From NCBI RefSeq assembly GCF_038396755.1, contig NZ_CP149822.1, positions 558,001 through 622,000 on the forward strand: 64,000 nucleotides of DNA. The letters run 5' to 3'. Under the pieces are notes generated by a model that was given only the letters and a program-made list of their open reading frames with translations, did not search any database and was not told the origin of the DNA. Shown here in pieces: positions 9,083-17,913 of this stretch (within the stretch, counting starts at the first letter, position 1; the number at the start of each line of letters is the position of its first letter). The position numbers were made by a program, and so were the translations under genes. The DNA comes from Chitinophaga pollutisoli. GTDB taxonomy: Bacteria > Bacteroidota > Bacteroidia > Chitinophagales > Chitinophagaceae.

Positions 9083-10822
9083 TTACCGGTCAATGTCCGC
9101 CAGCACGTAATCCATGGCGCCGAGGATGGATAAAAGGTCGGCCACCGTATACCCGCGGCTGATGTACGGGATCATTTGCATATGCGCGAACGAGGGTGTG
9201 CGCACCCGCACCCGGTAGGGCGCGGTGTTACCGTCGCTGGTGAGATAGTAGCTGTTCCATCCTTTGGTGGCTTCGGTGACGATCATGGCTTCGCCGTTCG
9301 GGATCACAGGGCCCCAGGACACGTGAAGGAAGTGATGGATGAGGGTTTCGATGTCCTGCATCGTGTATTGCTTCACCGGCGGGGTCGCCAGCGGATGATC
9401 GGATTTGTACGGGCCTTCGGGCATGTTGTGCAGACATTGCTCGATGATGCGGAGGCTCTCCCACATCTCCTGAACCCGCACCACCGCCCGGTCGTAGCAG
9501 TCGCCGTTCTGCGCCGTTGGGATATCGAACTCATAGTTCTCATAGCCGCTGTAGGGGCGCTTCTTGCGCATATCCCATTCCAGTCCGCAGGCGCGGAGGT
9601 TGGGCCCGGTGGCGCCCCAGTCGATGGCTTCTTCGAGCGAGAACACGCCGATGCCTACGGTGCGCGCTTTGAAGATCGCGTTGCGCATTACCATCTTGTC
9701 GTATTCCTTCAGCTTCTTCGGGAAATAGTCCACGAATTCACGCACGAGCTTGTCCCAGCCCTGCGGCAGGTCCTGCGCCACGCCGCCGATGCGGAACCAG
9801 TTGGGGTGCATGCGGCCGCCGCAAACGGCTTCTATGATGTTGAATATCTTTTCGCGGTCGGTGAACATGTAAAACACGGGCGACAGCTGCCCCACGTCCT
9901 GCGCGAAGGTGCCGTACCAAACGAGGTGACTGGCGATGCGGAACAATTCACAGAGCATAACGCGAATCACCTCCGCCCGCTGTGGGATGTGGATGCCGGC
10001 AAGTTTCTCCACGGAAAGAAGATAGGCGAGATTGTTGTTGACGCCGCCGAGATAATCGATGCGGTCGGTATACGGGATGTATGTGTGCCAGCTCTGGCGT
10101 TCGCCCATTTTCTCGGCGCCGCGGTGGTGGAAGCCGATGTCGGGCACGGCGTCAACGATATCTTCGCCGTCGAGCTGGAGGATGATGCGGAGCACGCCGT
10201 GGGTGCCGGGGTGCTGGGGGCCGATGTTGAGGAACATATAGTCGGAGTCGTCGCTTTGCCGCGGCAGGCCCCATTCTTCCGGATTGAACCGCAGGGCCTC
10301 CTGCTCCCTGTCTTCTTTTTCCGGAAACAATCGGAACGGCCCCATTTCGGTGGCCCTGGCCGGATGCTCCTTACGGAGCGGGTGCCCCTCCCAGGTGGTT
10401 GGCATTAAGATGCGGCGAAGCAGGGGATGCCCTTCGAAACGAATGCCGAACATGTCGTACACTTCCCTTTCATACCAGTTGGCGGAAGGCCAGATGTGCG
10501 TAACGCTGGGTGTGACGGGAAATTCGCCACGGAGGGCTACTTTCAGCCGGATAAATGCATTGCGTTCGAAGGAAAAGAGATGATAGACAAGGGTAAACTC
10601 GCTGGTGCCGTTGTACTTGACTTTACCCGCACGCTCATCGATGGCCGTAAGGTCATAAAGCATGCGGTAAGGTTGTTCCGCTTCACTGCGGAGATACTCC
10701 AGTACAGGAACGATCTTCCCTTGTGGCGTCCAGATGGTGGGCGTCTCATCCCGGGTGAGCTGCTCGTGGAACATCTGCTCTCCGAACCGGGAGCAGAGGG
10801 CAGAAAAGATGCTTTCAGGCAT
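9083..10822 (-). CDS. nuoCD: Fused NADH-quinone oxidoreductase subunits C and D
   Basis: One 579-residue chain that joins the 30 kDa (NuoC) and 49 kDa (NuoD) complex I subunits. Residues 1 to about 170 are NuoC, with the signature [29 protein letters not shown]. After a short linker, NuoD begins near [20 protein letters not shown] (about residue 195) and runs to the end. It includes [24 protein letters not shown] near the quinone site and the final [15 protein letters not shown]. The fusion keeps both full domains. It follows the metallo-hydrolase gene by about 105 bases, the largest gap inside the nuo cluster, which could hold an internal processing or promoter site; none was recognised. Confidence 0.96.
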   Translation of the reverse strand: MPESIFSALCSRFGEQMFHEQLTRDETPTIWTPQGKIVPVLEYLRSEAEQPYRMLYDLTAIDERAGKVKYNGTSEFTLVYHLFSFERNAFIRLKVALRGEFPVTPSVTHIWPSANWYEREVYDMFGIRFEGHPLLRRILMPTTWEGHPLRKEHPARATEMGPFRLFPEKEDREQEALRFNPEEWGLPRQSDDSDYMFLNIGPQHPGTHGVLRIILQLDGEDIVDAVPDIGFHHRGAEKMGERQSWHTYIPYTDRIDYLGGVNNNLAYLLSVEKLAGIHIPQRAEVIRVMLCELFRIASHLVWYGTFAQDVGQLSPVFYMFTDREKIFNIIEAVCGGRMHPNWFRIGGVAQDLPQGWDKLVREFVDYFPKKLKEYDKMVMRNAIFKARTVGIGVFSLEEAIDWGATGPNLRACGLEWDMRKKRPYSGYENYEFDIPTAQNGDCYDRAVVRVQEMWESLRIIEQCLHNMPEGPYKSDHPLATPPVKQYTMQDIETLIHHFLHVSWGPVIPNGEAMIVTEATKGWNSYYLTSDGNTAPYRVRVRTPSFAHMQMIPYISRGYTVADLLSILGAMDYVLADIDR

Positions 10823-10927
10823 GATGACAGTTTTGTGTATCGATGCGCCTGGCTGCTAGACTTTTCCAGTCTGTTTTACCCTTGCTTAGAATGAGCTGTT
10901 TGTCGCTATATCGGGTTTTGTATCAGT

Positions 10928-11713
10928 TCAGATTTTCTCTTCCCGCTCCCGCATCCGCACCGCTTCTCCGGTTCCCTGCGCTTTTTGCGCGCGAACCGGG
11001 TGATGGTGGTGGTGATGGCCGATGAACTTCCTGCAGAACTTCGCGCCCGCCCCTCTCAAGATGCTCCTGCCGTGCCCGAAACAGGCCACGTCGAAGTCGA
11101 AAGTGGCGAGCTTCTCCAGGCTATGCCTGCCGGTTTCATAATCTTCGTAAAAGGTCGAATAACCCAGTCCGAAGAGATTATCGCAGGCGTCGGCCGCGAA
11201 GAGGACGTTCTTGGCGCCCGGGAAGAAAAAGGCGAGTTGCCCTTCGCTATGGCCCGGTACGTGCACCGCCTGGATGCCTCCCGCGATGGGGAGCCAGTCG
11301 CCGTCGCTCACCAGCTGGTCAACCGCGCAGGGCGTGATCGATCCCGGCGCTTTGGCGATGAACATCTGGTAGATGAGCCGGTTAACCACCCCGGTGAAAT
11401 ACGGATGGTCGGGCTTGGGCACGAATCCGGCTTCCACCCACTTCTTCTCGGCCGCATGCATGTACACTTTGGCCCCGGTGATCGCTTTCAGGTCGGCGGC
11501 GCTGCCGGAATGGTCCGGGTGGCTATGGGTGAGCAGGATGTGTTTCAAGTCATCCGGCTCCCGGCCAATGGATGCGAGCAGCTCCAGAATCTGGCCGCTG
11601 CGGTCGGGCTCTCCCGTGTCTATGAGCGTCAACTTTTCATCGTCGATCAGAAAAGCGTTCGACTTACCCAGATTGAGTTCATAGACATTCTCGGTGATCC
11701 TTCGGATACTCAT
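10928..11713 (-). CDS. Metallo-beta-lactamase fold hydrolase inserted in the nuo operon
   Basis: A 261-residue soluble protein of the MBL fold, the superfamily that includes glyoxalase II and lactonases. The dinuclear metal motif HSHPDH is at residues 63-68. Further ligands fit VPGHSEGQ (about 150), the aspartate in LFAADACDN and the histidine in CFGHGRS. No signal peptide is present. The C-terminal tail is unusual: six histidines in a row (residues 233-238) followed by a basic, glutamate-rich end. The gene lies between nuoB (36-base gap) and nuoCD on the same strand, so it is probably co-transcribed with complex I, but it is not a complex I subunit. The substrate cannot be told from the sequence. 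Confidence 0.9.
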   Translation of the reverse strand: MSIRRITENVYELNLGKSNAFLIDDEKLTLIDTGEPDRSGQILELLASIGREPDDLKHILLTHSHPDHSGSAADLKAITGAKVYMHAAEKKWVEAGFVPKPDHPYFTGVVNRLIYQMFIAKAPGSITPCAVDQLVSDGDWLPIAGGIQAVHVPGHSEGQLAFFFPGAKNVLFAADACDNLFGLGYSTFYEDYETGRHSLEKLATFDFDVACFGHGRSILRGAGAKFCRKFIGHHHHHHPVRAQKAQGTGEAVRMREREEKI

Positions 11714-11749
11714 GCATGATTGATTTAACAGTTGCGGCGATCATCCCTT

Positions 11750-12388
11750 TCAGATCTCGTCCGGCGTCTTGAATTCGGTCATATTTTGTCGCTTCCCGCG
11801 GAAGCGGTCTTTCATCGATTCTTTCTCGGGCCTGATCACGCCCTGGTCCCCGATGGTCCAGCTGAGGGGCCGCAGCTCTTTCCCGACTGATTCCTGCAGC
11901 AGCAACAGGCCGTGCATGAAGGCATCGGGGCGCGGCGGGCATCCGGGAACGTAAACATCTACCGGCAGGAATTTATCCACGCCCTGCACGACGCTGTAAA
12001 TATCATACATCCCGCCGGAATTTGCGCAGCTGCCCATGGAAATTACCCAGCGCGGCTCCATCATTTGTTCGTACAGCCGTTGGATGATGGGCGCCATCTT
12101 GATGAACACCGTCCCGGCGATGATCATGACATCCGCTTCACGGGGAGTGCCGCGGATCACTTCGGCGCCGAAGCGCGCCAGGTCGTACTTGGGCGTCATG
12201 CCCGTGGCCATTTCCACGAAGCAGCACGACAACCCGAAATGGAATGGCCACATGCTGTTTTTGCGGCCCCATGCAACGAGGCGCTCAACGGAAGTGAGCA
12301 TCACGCTTTGCCCGACGGACGCTTCCATGGAGTAATTCCCGTTGCTGCCCGGGGCAGCTTCTTTCGGTTCAGTTAACCACCACTTCAT
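11750..12388 (-). CDS. nuoB: NADH-quinone oxidoreductase subunit B
   Basis: Subunit that carries the terminal [4Fe-4S] cluster N2, which reduces quinone. The tandem cysteines are in [11 protein letters not shown]; the other ligands are in [11 protein letters not shown] and PGCPPRPDA. Length is 212 residues, slightly long because of a polar C-terminal tail ([18 protein letters not shown]). The start at 12388 lies 20 bases inside the end of nuoA, so the two genes overlap and are probably translationally coupled. Confidence 0.97.
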   Translation of the reverse strand: MKWWLTEPKEAAPGSNGNYSMEASVGQSVMLTSVERLVAWGRKNSMWPFHFGLSCCFVEMATGMTPKYDLARFGAEVIRGTPREADVMIIAGTVFIKMAPIIQRLYEQMMEPRWVISMGSCANSGGMYDIYSVVQGVDKFLPVDVYVPGCPPRPDAFMHGLLLLQESVGKELRPLSWTIGDQGVIRPEKESMKDRFRGKRQNMTEFKTPDEI

Positions 12389-12812
12389 GCGTTTCGCTTT
12401 TGGGTTGAAGAGAAGATTGTTTCATCTTCCGGAACGCCTTCAGGATCTTCTTGCCGTCGGGCCCGAAGTCCAGCGCGCCATTGCGCCATTCATAGACCAA
12501 TACGGCCAGTAGAATGGCGATAAATACCGACACGCCGATGAACCCCGCCCAACCGAGTTCTCCGAACGCAATGGCCCAGGAGATCACGAAAACGGTCTCG
12601 ATGTCGAAGATCACAAACAACATGGCTACAAGGTAAAATTGGGACGGGAAGCGCAGGCGCGCGGAGCCGGTGGAAAGAATACCGGCCTCATAAGCTTCGC
12701 CCGTAGAGCGGTCTTTATGGCGCTGGCCCAGCAGGTAGGACAGACCCAGGATCGCCAGTACCAACACGAGTACAATGGCGCCAAATACAAGGAACGGCCA
12801 GGTCGGTTGCAT
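12369..12812 (-). CDS. nuoA: NADH-quinone oxidoreductase subunit A
   Basis: Three-helix membrane subunit and first gene of the nuo operon, 147 residues. The family signature is present: [39 protein letters not shown] near residues 41-80, with the acidic loop and the FDIE motif. The last helix is [20 protein letters not shown]. The C-terminal tail extends past the usual end and overlaps nuoB. The 175 bases upstream must contain the operon promoter unless transcription continues from the CBS gene; no convincing TAnnTTTG box was seen there. Confidence 0.95.
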   Translation of the reverse strand: MQPTWPFLVFGAIVLVLVLAILGLSYLLGQRHKDRSTGEAYEAGILSTGSARLRFPSQFYLVAMLFVIFDIETVFVISWAIAFGELGWAGFIGVSVFIAILLAVLVYEWRNGALDFGPDGKKILKAFRKMKQSSLQPKSETHEVVVN

Positions 12813-12987
12813 AACAGTTGTTTTACGGGTTCATCTGCGGGTTATCCGGATGGGTCGATGGAGGGAATCCTGTTGTTGTTTTATTGTCGCCAATTGAAAT
12901 CCATCTCCTCGCATCCGTCAGATGCAGGCCATAAAACAATAAACAACGCCGGGGATGTGGCAGCCTGATAAATGTCGTAACTAGTCC

Positions 12988-13428
12988 TTAATGATGCGTG
13001 CCGGTAATATAGCACTCCAGGTTTTCAATGATGTGTTTCTGTTCGTCCATGATATATTTCACTACATCCCCGATGGAGACAATGCCGATCAGCCTTCCGC
13101 CGGCATCCACCACCGGCAAATGCCGGATTCTTTTATCGGTCATCTTGCACATGCAGTTCTCGATCGTTTCGTCTTCGTTGACGGTGATCGGATGCTCGGT
13201 CATGATCTCGCGGATCGTCGTCTCCTTGGAGGCGCGGCCCTTCAAAATCACCCGGCGCGCATAATCGCGCTCGGAAAAAATGCCCATAAAATGTTCATTG
13301 TCGACTACGGTGAGGGCGCCAACATTCCGGTCCACCAATACTTTAAGGGCTTCATAAACGGTGCTGTCCGGATGTACGGAGTAAACTGCGTGACCTTTGC
13401 CCACCAAGATGTCTCTGACTCTCCCCAT
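12988..13428 (-). CDS. CBS-domain pair protein
   Basis: A 146-residue stand-alone protein with two CBS repeats (about residues 12-65 and 77-132). Such a pair usually binds adenine nucleotides as an energy sensor. Recognisable features are STVYEALKVLVDRNVGALTVVD with SERDYARRVI in repeat 1, and MTEHPITVNEDETIENCMCKMTDKRIRHLPVVD with GIVSIGDVVKYI in repeat 2. No effector domain is attached, so the partner is unknown. It precedes nuoA by 175 bases on the same strand and could be co-transcribed with it, although nothing proves that. A terminator-like hairpin upstream separates it from the GMC cluster. Confidence 0.9.
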   Translation of the reverse strand: MGRVRDILVGKGHAVYSVHPDSTVYEALKVLVDRNVGALTVVDNEHFMGIFSERDYARRVILKGRASKETTIREIMTEHPITVNEDETIENCMCKMTDKRIRHLPVVDAGGRLIGIVSIGDVVKYIMDEQKHIIENLECYITGTHH

Positions 13429-13511
13429 GGTAAGCTGAATTTAAGTTTAACAATAACGTGTGCGAAAAACCTACTTTAAGTTAACCTAATTAATCCGTAA
13501 AATCAAAAAGA

Positions 13512-13559
13512 AGCGGGAAAAAAGCCGCCAACAATTTTGCGTACAGCTATTTTCCCGCT
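13512..13559 (-). terminator. Rho-independent terminator of the GMC oxidoreductase operon
   Basis: A perfect 10-bp inverted repeat, AGCGGGAAAA at 13512-13521 and its complement at 13550-13559, with a 28-base loop. Read on the minus strand it is followed by TTCTTTTTGATTTT, a T-rich tail. It lies about 75 bases after the stop of the last GMC gene. The long loop makes it a weaker candidate than the others in the window. Confidence 0.6.
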
Positions 13560-13632
13560 ACCAAATAATCGTTTATACGTGCAATTTTTTATTAGGATGT
13601 TAATCCCCACTGCACCGGCCCTTCCGGTAAAA

Positions 13633-15327
13633 TCAAAGATTCCCCTTCTTCAGCTCACTCACCCCGTGATCCACCGCCCGCGCCGTCAGCGCCATGTACG
13701 TGATCGAAGGGTTCTGGCAGGCCGAAGAAGACATGCAAGCGCCATCGGTAATAAACACGTTCTTCGCCGCATGCACCTGGTTGAAACCATTGAGTACGGA
13801 GGTTTTCGGATCACGCCCCATACGCGCCGTGCCCATCTCGTGGATGCAGTGCCCCGGAGGCGGCATGCTGTCGCCGCCGCCAACGTCCGACAAACCGGCC
13901 GCTTCCAGCATTTCCTTCGCGCTTTCCAGCATGTCTTTGCGCATCGCCATTTCATTGTCGCGGAACGAGCAATCGATATCTAGTGTGGGAAGCCCCCATT
14001 TGTCGGTTTTCGTTTTATTTAACCGCACAGTGTTATCTGCATACGGCAGATGTTCGCCCCAGGCGCCGATCCACATGCTCCATTTACCTGGCTCCAGGTT
14101 GGCTTCCTTCAACTGCACGCCGATGCCCTCGAACGAGGAACCTCTTCCGCGCGAAGCGCCGCCCTGGTAACCATATCCGCGGACATAATCGGTGCGGTTT
14201 GTTTTACCGCCGATATTGCGGAAACGGGGAATATAAATGCCATTTGCCCTGCGGCCGTACACATACTGGTCTTCAAAGCCGTCGAAATTTCCGTACGCGC
14301 TCACGCCAAAGTGGTGATCCATCAGGTTGCGCCCCACCTGGTCGCTGTCGTTGCCGAACCCGTTCGGGAAACGGTTGCTGACGGAATTGAGCAGGATCGC
14401 TGTGGTACCGAGCGTGGAAGCGTTGATGAACACGATCTTCGCGTGGTATTCCATCACCTCTTTCGTTTCCGCGTCCATAATCCGCACGCCAGTGGCCTTT
14501 TGCGTTCCTTCGTCGTACAGGATCTCCAGCACGATGGAAAACGGCCGCAGCGTGAGGTTGCCGGTTTTCGCGGCGGCAGGGAGCGTTACGCCATTGCTGC
14601 TGAAATATCCGGTGAACGGGCATCCCCTTCCGCACTGGTCCCGGTACTGGCAGGGCCCTCTCCCGTTGTGCGCTTCCGTCACGTGTGCGCAACGGCCAAT
14701 GGTCATGATGCGGTCAGTGTATTTTTCCTTAATTCGCGCCGCCACATGCTTTTCCAGGCAGTTCATCTCCATGGCTTTCAGGAACTCGCCATCCGGTAAC
14801 TGGGGAAGGTTCTCGGCCTGACCGCTGATGCCGATATATTTTTCGACATAGCTGTACCACGGCGCGATGTCTTTGTAACGGACCGGCCAATCCACTCCGT
14901 GGCCGTCTTTCGCGTTTGCTTCGAAATCGATGTCGCTCCAGCGGTATACCTGACGGCCCCAGGTGAGGGAACGTCCTCCCACGTGGTTGCCGCGCAGCCA
15001 GTTGAAGGGTTTGATCTCGTTATAGGGATTCTCCTTATCGTTTACCCAGAAGTGTTTGGTGGCTTCATCGAAGTTGTAGCACCGGCTCTGGATGGGATAA
15101 TTTTCCTGCATCTCGGTCGTCATCATACCGGGATGCGGGAATTCCCAGGGCGCCCAGTTGGCGGTGGTGTAATCCTTGATGTGTTCTACGTTCCGGCCTC
15201 TTTCCAGCACGAGGGTTTTCAACCCTTTTTCGCACAGCTCCTTGGCTGCCCAGCCGCCGCTGATGCCTGAACCTACCACGATGGCATCGTAGGTATTTGC
15301 GGCAGCGGCCTTGGTGTTCAAATTCAT
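13633..15327 (-). CDS. GMC family oxidoreductase (first of a pair)
   Basis: FAD-dependent glucose-methanol-choline family dehydrogenase, 564 residues. The dinucleotide-binding motif GSGISGGWAAKEL is at about residues 18-30, followed by VLERG. NPSITYMALTARAVDHGV near the C-terminus is the conserved GMC_oxred_C stretch with the active-site region, and HEMGTARMG precedes it. There is no signal peptide. It follows a same-length paralogue and a Tat-type gluconate 2-dehydrogenase subunit 3-like protein on the same strand. By analogy to multi-subunit sugar dehydrogenases, this flavoprotein may be carried across the membrane with that partner. The substrate, possibly a sugar or sugar alcohol at C3, is an inference. 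Confidence 0.88.
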   Translation of the reverse strand: MNLNTKAAAANTYDAIVVGSGISGGWAAKELCEKGLKTLVLERGRNVEHIKDYTTANWAPWEFPHPGMMTTEMQENYPIQSRCYNFDEATKHFWVNDKENPYNEIKPFNWLRGNHVGGRSLTWGRQVYRWSDIDFEANAKDGHGVDWPVRYKDIAPWYSYVEKYIGISGQAENLPQLPDGEFLKAMEMNCLEKHVAARIKEKYTDRIMTIGRCAHVTEAHNGRGPCQYRDQCGRGCPFTGYFSSNGVTLPAAAKTGNLTLRPFSIVLEILYDEGTQKATGVRIMDAETKEVMEYHAKIVFINASTLGTTAILLNSVSNRFPNGFGNDSDQVGRNLMDHHFGVSAYGNFDGFEDQYVYGRRANGIYIPRFRNIGGKTNRTDYVRGYGYQGGASRGRGSSFEGIGVQLKEANLEPGKWSMWIGAWGEHLPYADNTVRLNKTKTDKWGLPTLDIDCSFRDNEMAMRKDMLESAKEMLEAAGLSDVGGGDSMPPPGHCIHEMGTARMGRDPKTSVLNGFNQVHAAKNVFITDGACMSSSACQNPSITYMALTARAVDHGVSELKKGNL

Positions 15328-15346
15328 TTTCAGCGTAGGTTTAAAA

Positions 15347-15379
15347 CAGGAAAAGCCGCACAGAACGCGGCTTTTCCTG
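15347..15379 (-). terminator. Strong hairpin between the two GMC genes (terminator or attenuator)
   Basis: Perfect 13-bp arms at 15347-15359 and 15367-15379 with a 7-base loop, GC-rich in the loop-proximal half. On the minus strand it is followed by TTTTAAACC. It lies in the 73-base gap between the two GMC genes, so it may lower expression of the downstream gene or protect an mRNA end instead of ending the operon fully. Confidence 0.65.
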
Positions 15380-15400
15380 GTAGTTATGCCTTTGTTCTTA

Positions 15401-17095
15401 TCAGATGTTTCCTTTCTTCAGTTCTTTCACGGCGTGATCGGCTGCACGGGCCGTGAGCGCCATGTAAGTGAGCGAAGGATTCACGCAGGAAGCGGAAGTC
15501 ATCGCCGCGCCATCCGTTACGAATACGTTTTTGGCGCCATGCACCTGGTTGAATTCGTTGAGGATTGACGTCTTCGGATCGCGGCCCATGCGGGCGGTGC
15601 CCATTTCGTGGATCGCCATACCGGGCCAGGAGCCGTTGTCGTACGTTTTCACGTTCTTCACGCCGGCTGCTTCCAGCATTTCTGCCGCGTCATTCGCCAT
15701 GTCTTTGCGCATCTTTGCCTCGTTCTCCTTGAATTCTGCGTTGAAGCGCAGCGTGGGCTGGCCCCATGCGTCTTTCACCGACTGGTCGAGCGTTACGTAG
15801 TTGTCTTCGTAAGGCAGGCACTCGCCGAAGCCGCCGATGCCCATGCTCCATTTTCCAGGTTCGGTGAGCATCTCCTTGAAGTCTTTACCTACACCCATTT
15901 CCGCGATACCGCGGCTCCATCCGCTGCGGGAAGCGCCACCTTGATAGCCGAAGCCACGCACGTAATCGCGCTTGTCGTTGCCGATGTTGCGGTAGCGGGG
16001 GATGTACAGCCCGTTGGGACGGCGGCCGTAGAAATATTTATCGTCGTACCCTTCCACGGTGCCGGATGCGCCGGTGCGGAAGTGGTGATCCATCAGGTAT
16101 TTGCCCAGTACGCCGCTGTCGTTGCCGAAACCGTTGGGGAAGCGGCTGCTGATGGAGTTCATCAGTACGAAAGTGGAACCGAGGGTGGAACCGTTTACGA
16201 AAATGATCTTGGCGTAGAACTCGATCATTTCCTTGGAGTTCTTGTCGATTACGCGCACGCCGGTGGCTTTGCCTGCTTTGTCGTCATAGATCAAGCTGTT
16301 CACGATAGAATCGGGACGCAGTGTGAGGTTGCCGGTGGCAACTGCGGCGGGAAGCGTGGAAGATTGGGTGGAAAAGTATCCGCCGAAGGGGCAGCCGCGG
16401 CTGCACAGGTTGCGGAACTGGCAGTTGGTACGGCCGGGCAGCGGCTTGGTGATGTTGGCTACGCGGCCCATGATCATCTTACGGCCTGCGAAAGATGCTT
16501 CCACTTTCGCTTTCACATCTTTCTCCACGCAGTTCATTTCCATGGCGGGCATGAAGATAGAGTCGGGAAGCTGGGGAAGATTCTCGACGGAACCGGAGAT
16601 CCCTACGAACTTCTCCACGTATTCGTACCAGGGCTGAATGTCTTTATATCGGATGGGCCAGTCGATGCCGTGCCCGTCTTTTGCGTTGGCCTCGAAATCG
16701 AGGTCGCTCCAGCGGTAGCTCTGGCGGCCCCACATGATGGATTTGCCGCCAACGATATCGGGGCGGTACCAGTCGAAGCGTTTATCTTCCTGGTAGGGCG
16801 ATTTGCTATCGTTGATCCAGTATTTTTCGTTGTGTTCGGAGTAAGGGTAATCGCGGGAGAGTTTCTCGTGCGACTGGCGCTGGTCTTGCGTGATGCGTCC
16901 GCGGTGTTCGAATTCCCAGGGATTTTTGGTTGCGGTTTCGTACTTGCCGTGTTCGAGATTGTGGCCGCGTTCGAGCATGAGTACTTTGAGGCCTTTTTCG
17001 GTCAGCTCTTTGGCAGCCCATCCGCCGCTAACGCCGGATCCGATCACAATGGCGTCAAACGTATGCTGGTCCTGCGCTTTTATGTTCAGGTTCAT
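15401..17095 (-). CDS. GMC family oxidoreductase (second of a pair)
   Basis: Paralogue of the next gene downstream, also 564 residues, with GSGVSGGWAAKELTEKGL for FAD binding near residues 18-35. The middle has CSRGCPFGGYFSTQSS and GNLTLRPDSIVNSLIYD. The C-terminus has HEMGTARMGRDPKTSILN and NPSLTYMALTARA. The equal lengths and high similarity point to a tandem duplication. No export signal is visible. It starts 32 bases after the subunit 3-like gene, so it is probably its immediate partner. No cytochrome c subunit gene is next to it, unlike classic gluconate 2-dehydrogenase operons. Confidence 0.88.
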   Translation of the reverse strand: MNLNIKAQDQHTFDAIVIGSGVSGGWAAKELTEKGLKVLMLERGHNLEHGKYETATKNPWEFEHRGRITQDQRQSHEKLSRDYPYSEHNEKYWINDSKSPYQEDKRFDWYRPDIVGGKSIMWGRQSYRWSDLDFEANAKDGHGIDWPIRYKDIQPWYEYVEKFVGISGSVENLPQLPDSIFMPAMEMNCVEKDVKAKVEASFAGRKMIMGRVANITKPLPGRTNCQFRNLCSRGCPFGGYFSTQSSTLPAAVATGNLTLRPDSIVNSLIYDDKAGKATGVRVIDKNSKEMIEFYAKIIFVNGSTLGSTFVLMNSISSRFPNGFGNDSGVLGKYLMDHHFRTGASGTVEGYDDKYFYGRRPNGLYIPRYRNIGNDKRDYVRGFGYQGGASRSGWSRGIAEMGVGKDFKEMLTEPGKWSMGIGGFGECLPYEDNYVTLDQSVKDAWGQPTLRFNAEFKENEAKMRKDMANDAAEMLEAAGVKNVKTYDNGSWPGMAIHEMGTARMGRDPKTSILNEFNQVHGAKNVFVTDGAAMTSASCVNPSLTYMALTARAADHAVKELKKGNI

Positions 17096-17127
17096 GTTGT
17101 TTCAGTTTTTGAGATGTGGAATACGGA

Positions 17128-17700
17128 TTAAGCCCAGGCGCGGTCGCCTTTTTTGTAGGGAACGCAGCCTTCGTAGCGGCCGGGCACTGCGATGTAGCGC
17201 AGGGCTTGGGTGGCGCCGGGCTCCGACGTGAAATAGCCAAGGAGGGTCAGTTCCTTCATGTACTGGAAGTAGTGCACGGGATCTTCCTTCTTCTTGTTTT
17301 CACGTTTGTTGTAATCCACGCGCTCCTGGTCGATGGCGGTCAGCAACTCCGTACGTTGTTCGGGCGTGAGCTCGATGAACGTTTTACCGGAGAATTTCTT
17401 CTTGCTTTCCTCATTTACCGTGTTCAGGCCTGCTTCAAACACTTTCTGCGCTTTTTCGTCGTAGCAGTCGTTGATCATGGTAACGATGAAATCCCCAACT
17501 CCGGCGGCCTTCGCTCCGGGCGTAGTTGTGGCGGGAATAATGGTTTCGGCGATTTCTGCGAGTAGCTCTTTTGTTTCAGGCGTTTGCAATGTATATGTGG
17601 CAGGCCTGGACTTGCAACCCTCCAGTGCCGCTAACGTGGAAGCGGAAAGCGCGGTACCCATGAGTATCGCCACATTCCTGATGGCATCTCTTCTGTTCAT
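17128..17700 (-). CDS. Gluconate 2-dehydrogenase subunit 3-like protein with Tat-type signal
   Basis: A 190-residue protein with a twin-arginine-like N-terminus (MNRRDAIRNVAILMGTALS), then the subunit 3 domain: TPETKELLAEIAETIIPATTTPGAKAAGVGDFI near residues 39-71 and FQYMKELTLLGYFTSEPGA near 145-163. LEGCKS at about residues 26-31 could also be read as a lipobox. In related sugar dehydrogenases this small subunit chaperones and co-exports the GMC flavoprotein. It leads the minus-strand operon with the two GMC genes, which supports that role. Confidence 0.85.
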   Translation of the reverse strand: MNRRDAIRNVAILMGTALSASTLAALEGCKSRPATYTLQTPETKELLAEIAETIIPATTTPGAKAAGVGDFIVTMINDCYDEKAQKVFEAGLNTVNEESKKKFSGKTFIELTPEQRTELLTAIDQERVDYNKRENKKKEDPVHYFQYMKELTLLGYFTSEPGATQALRYIAVPGRYEGCVPYKKGDRAWA

Positions 17701-17752
17701 AATGGTAAATTGATTTGACCTTTGTGGAAAAATCCAAAAAAATGCGAGAAAG

Positions 17753-17760
17753 CAAAATTA
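17753..17760 (-). promoter_or_regulatory. Candidate -7 box (TAATTTTG) for the GMC operon
   Basis: On the minus strand, TAATTTTG fits the Bacteroidota TAnnTTTG -7 element and lies 53 bases before the start codon of the subunit 3-like gene. The matching -33 TTTG is not clear (only TTTTA at a short distance), so this is a weak call. Confidence 0.35.
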
Positions 17761-17865
17761 TTTGAGCGCCGGCGGTAAAATAATGTGTAAAAATGACGCA
17801 TTGGGGGTAATATTTGCTGGCAGGCGGGTACTTTCAGCCGGTTTTAATCGGTTAATCTAACGAAA

Positions 17866-17891
17866 CAGCCCCGGCGCGGTGGCCGGGGCTG
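17866..17891 (-). terminator. Hairpin terminator after the L,D-transpeptidase gene
   Basis: Perfect 10-bp GC-rich arms (CAGCCCCGGC at 17866-17875 and its complement at 17882-17891) with a 6-base loop. It lies 23 bases after the transpeptidase stop. On the minus strand TTTCGTTAGATT follows, a modest U tract. Confidence 0.75.
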
Positions 17892-17913
17892 CATGGCTTT
17901 TTATGCGATAAAA

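Noticed and set aside
15608..17131. 507-codon open frame on the plus strand
   Set aside because: Antisense to the second GMC oxidoreductase over its full length; no start context or motif supports it.
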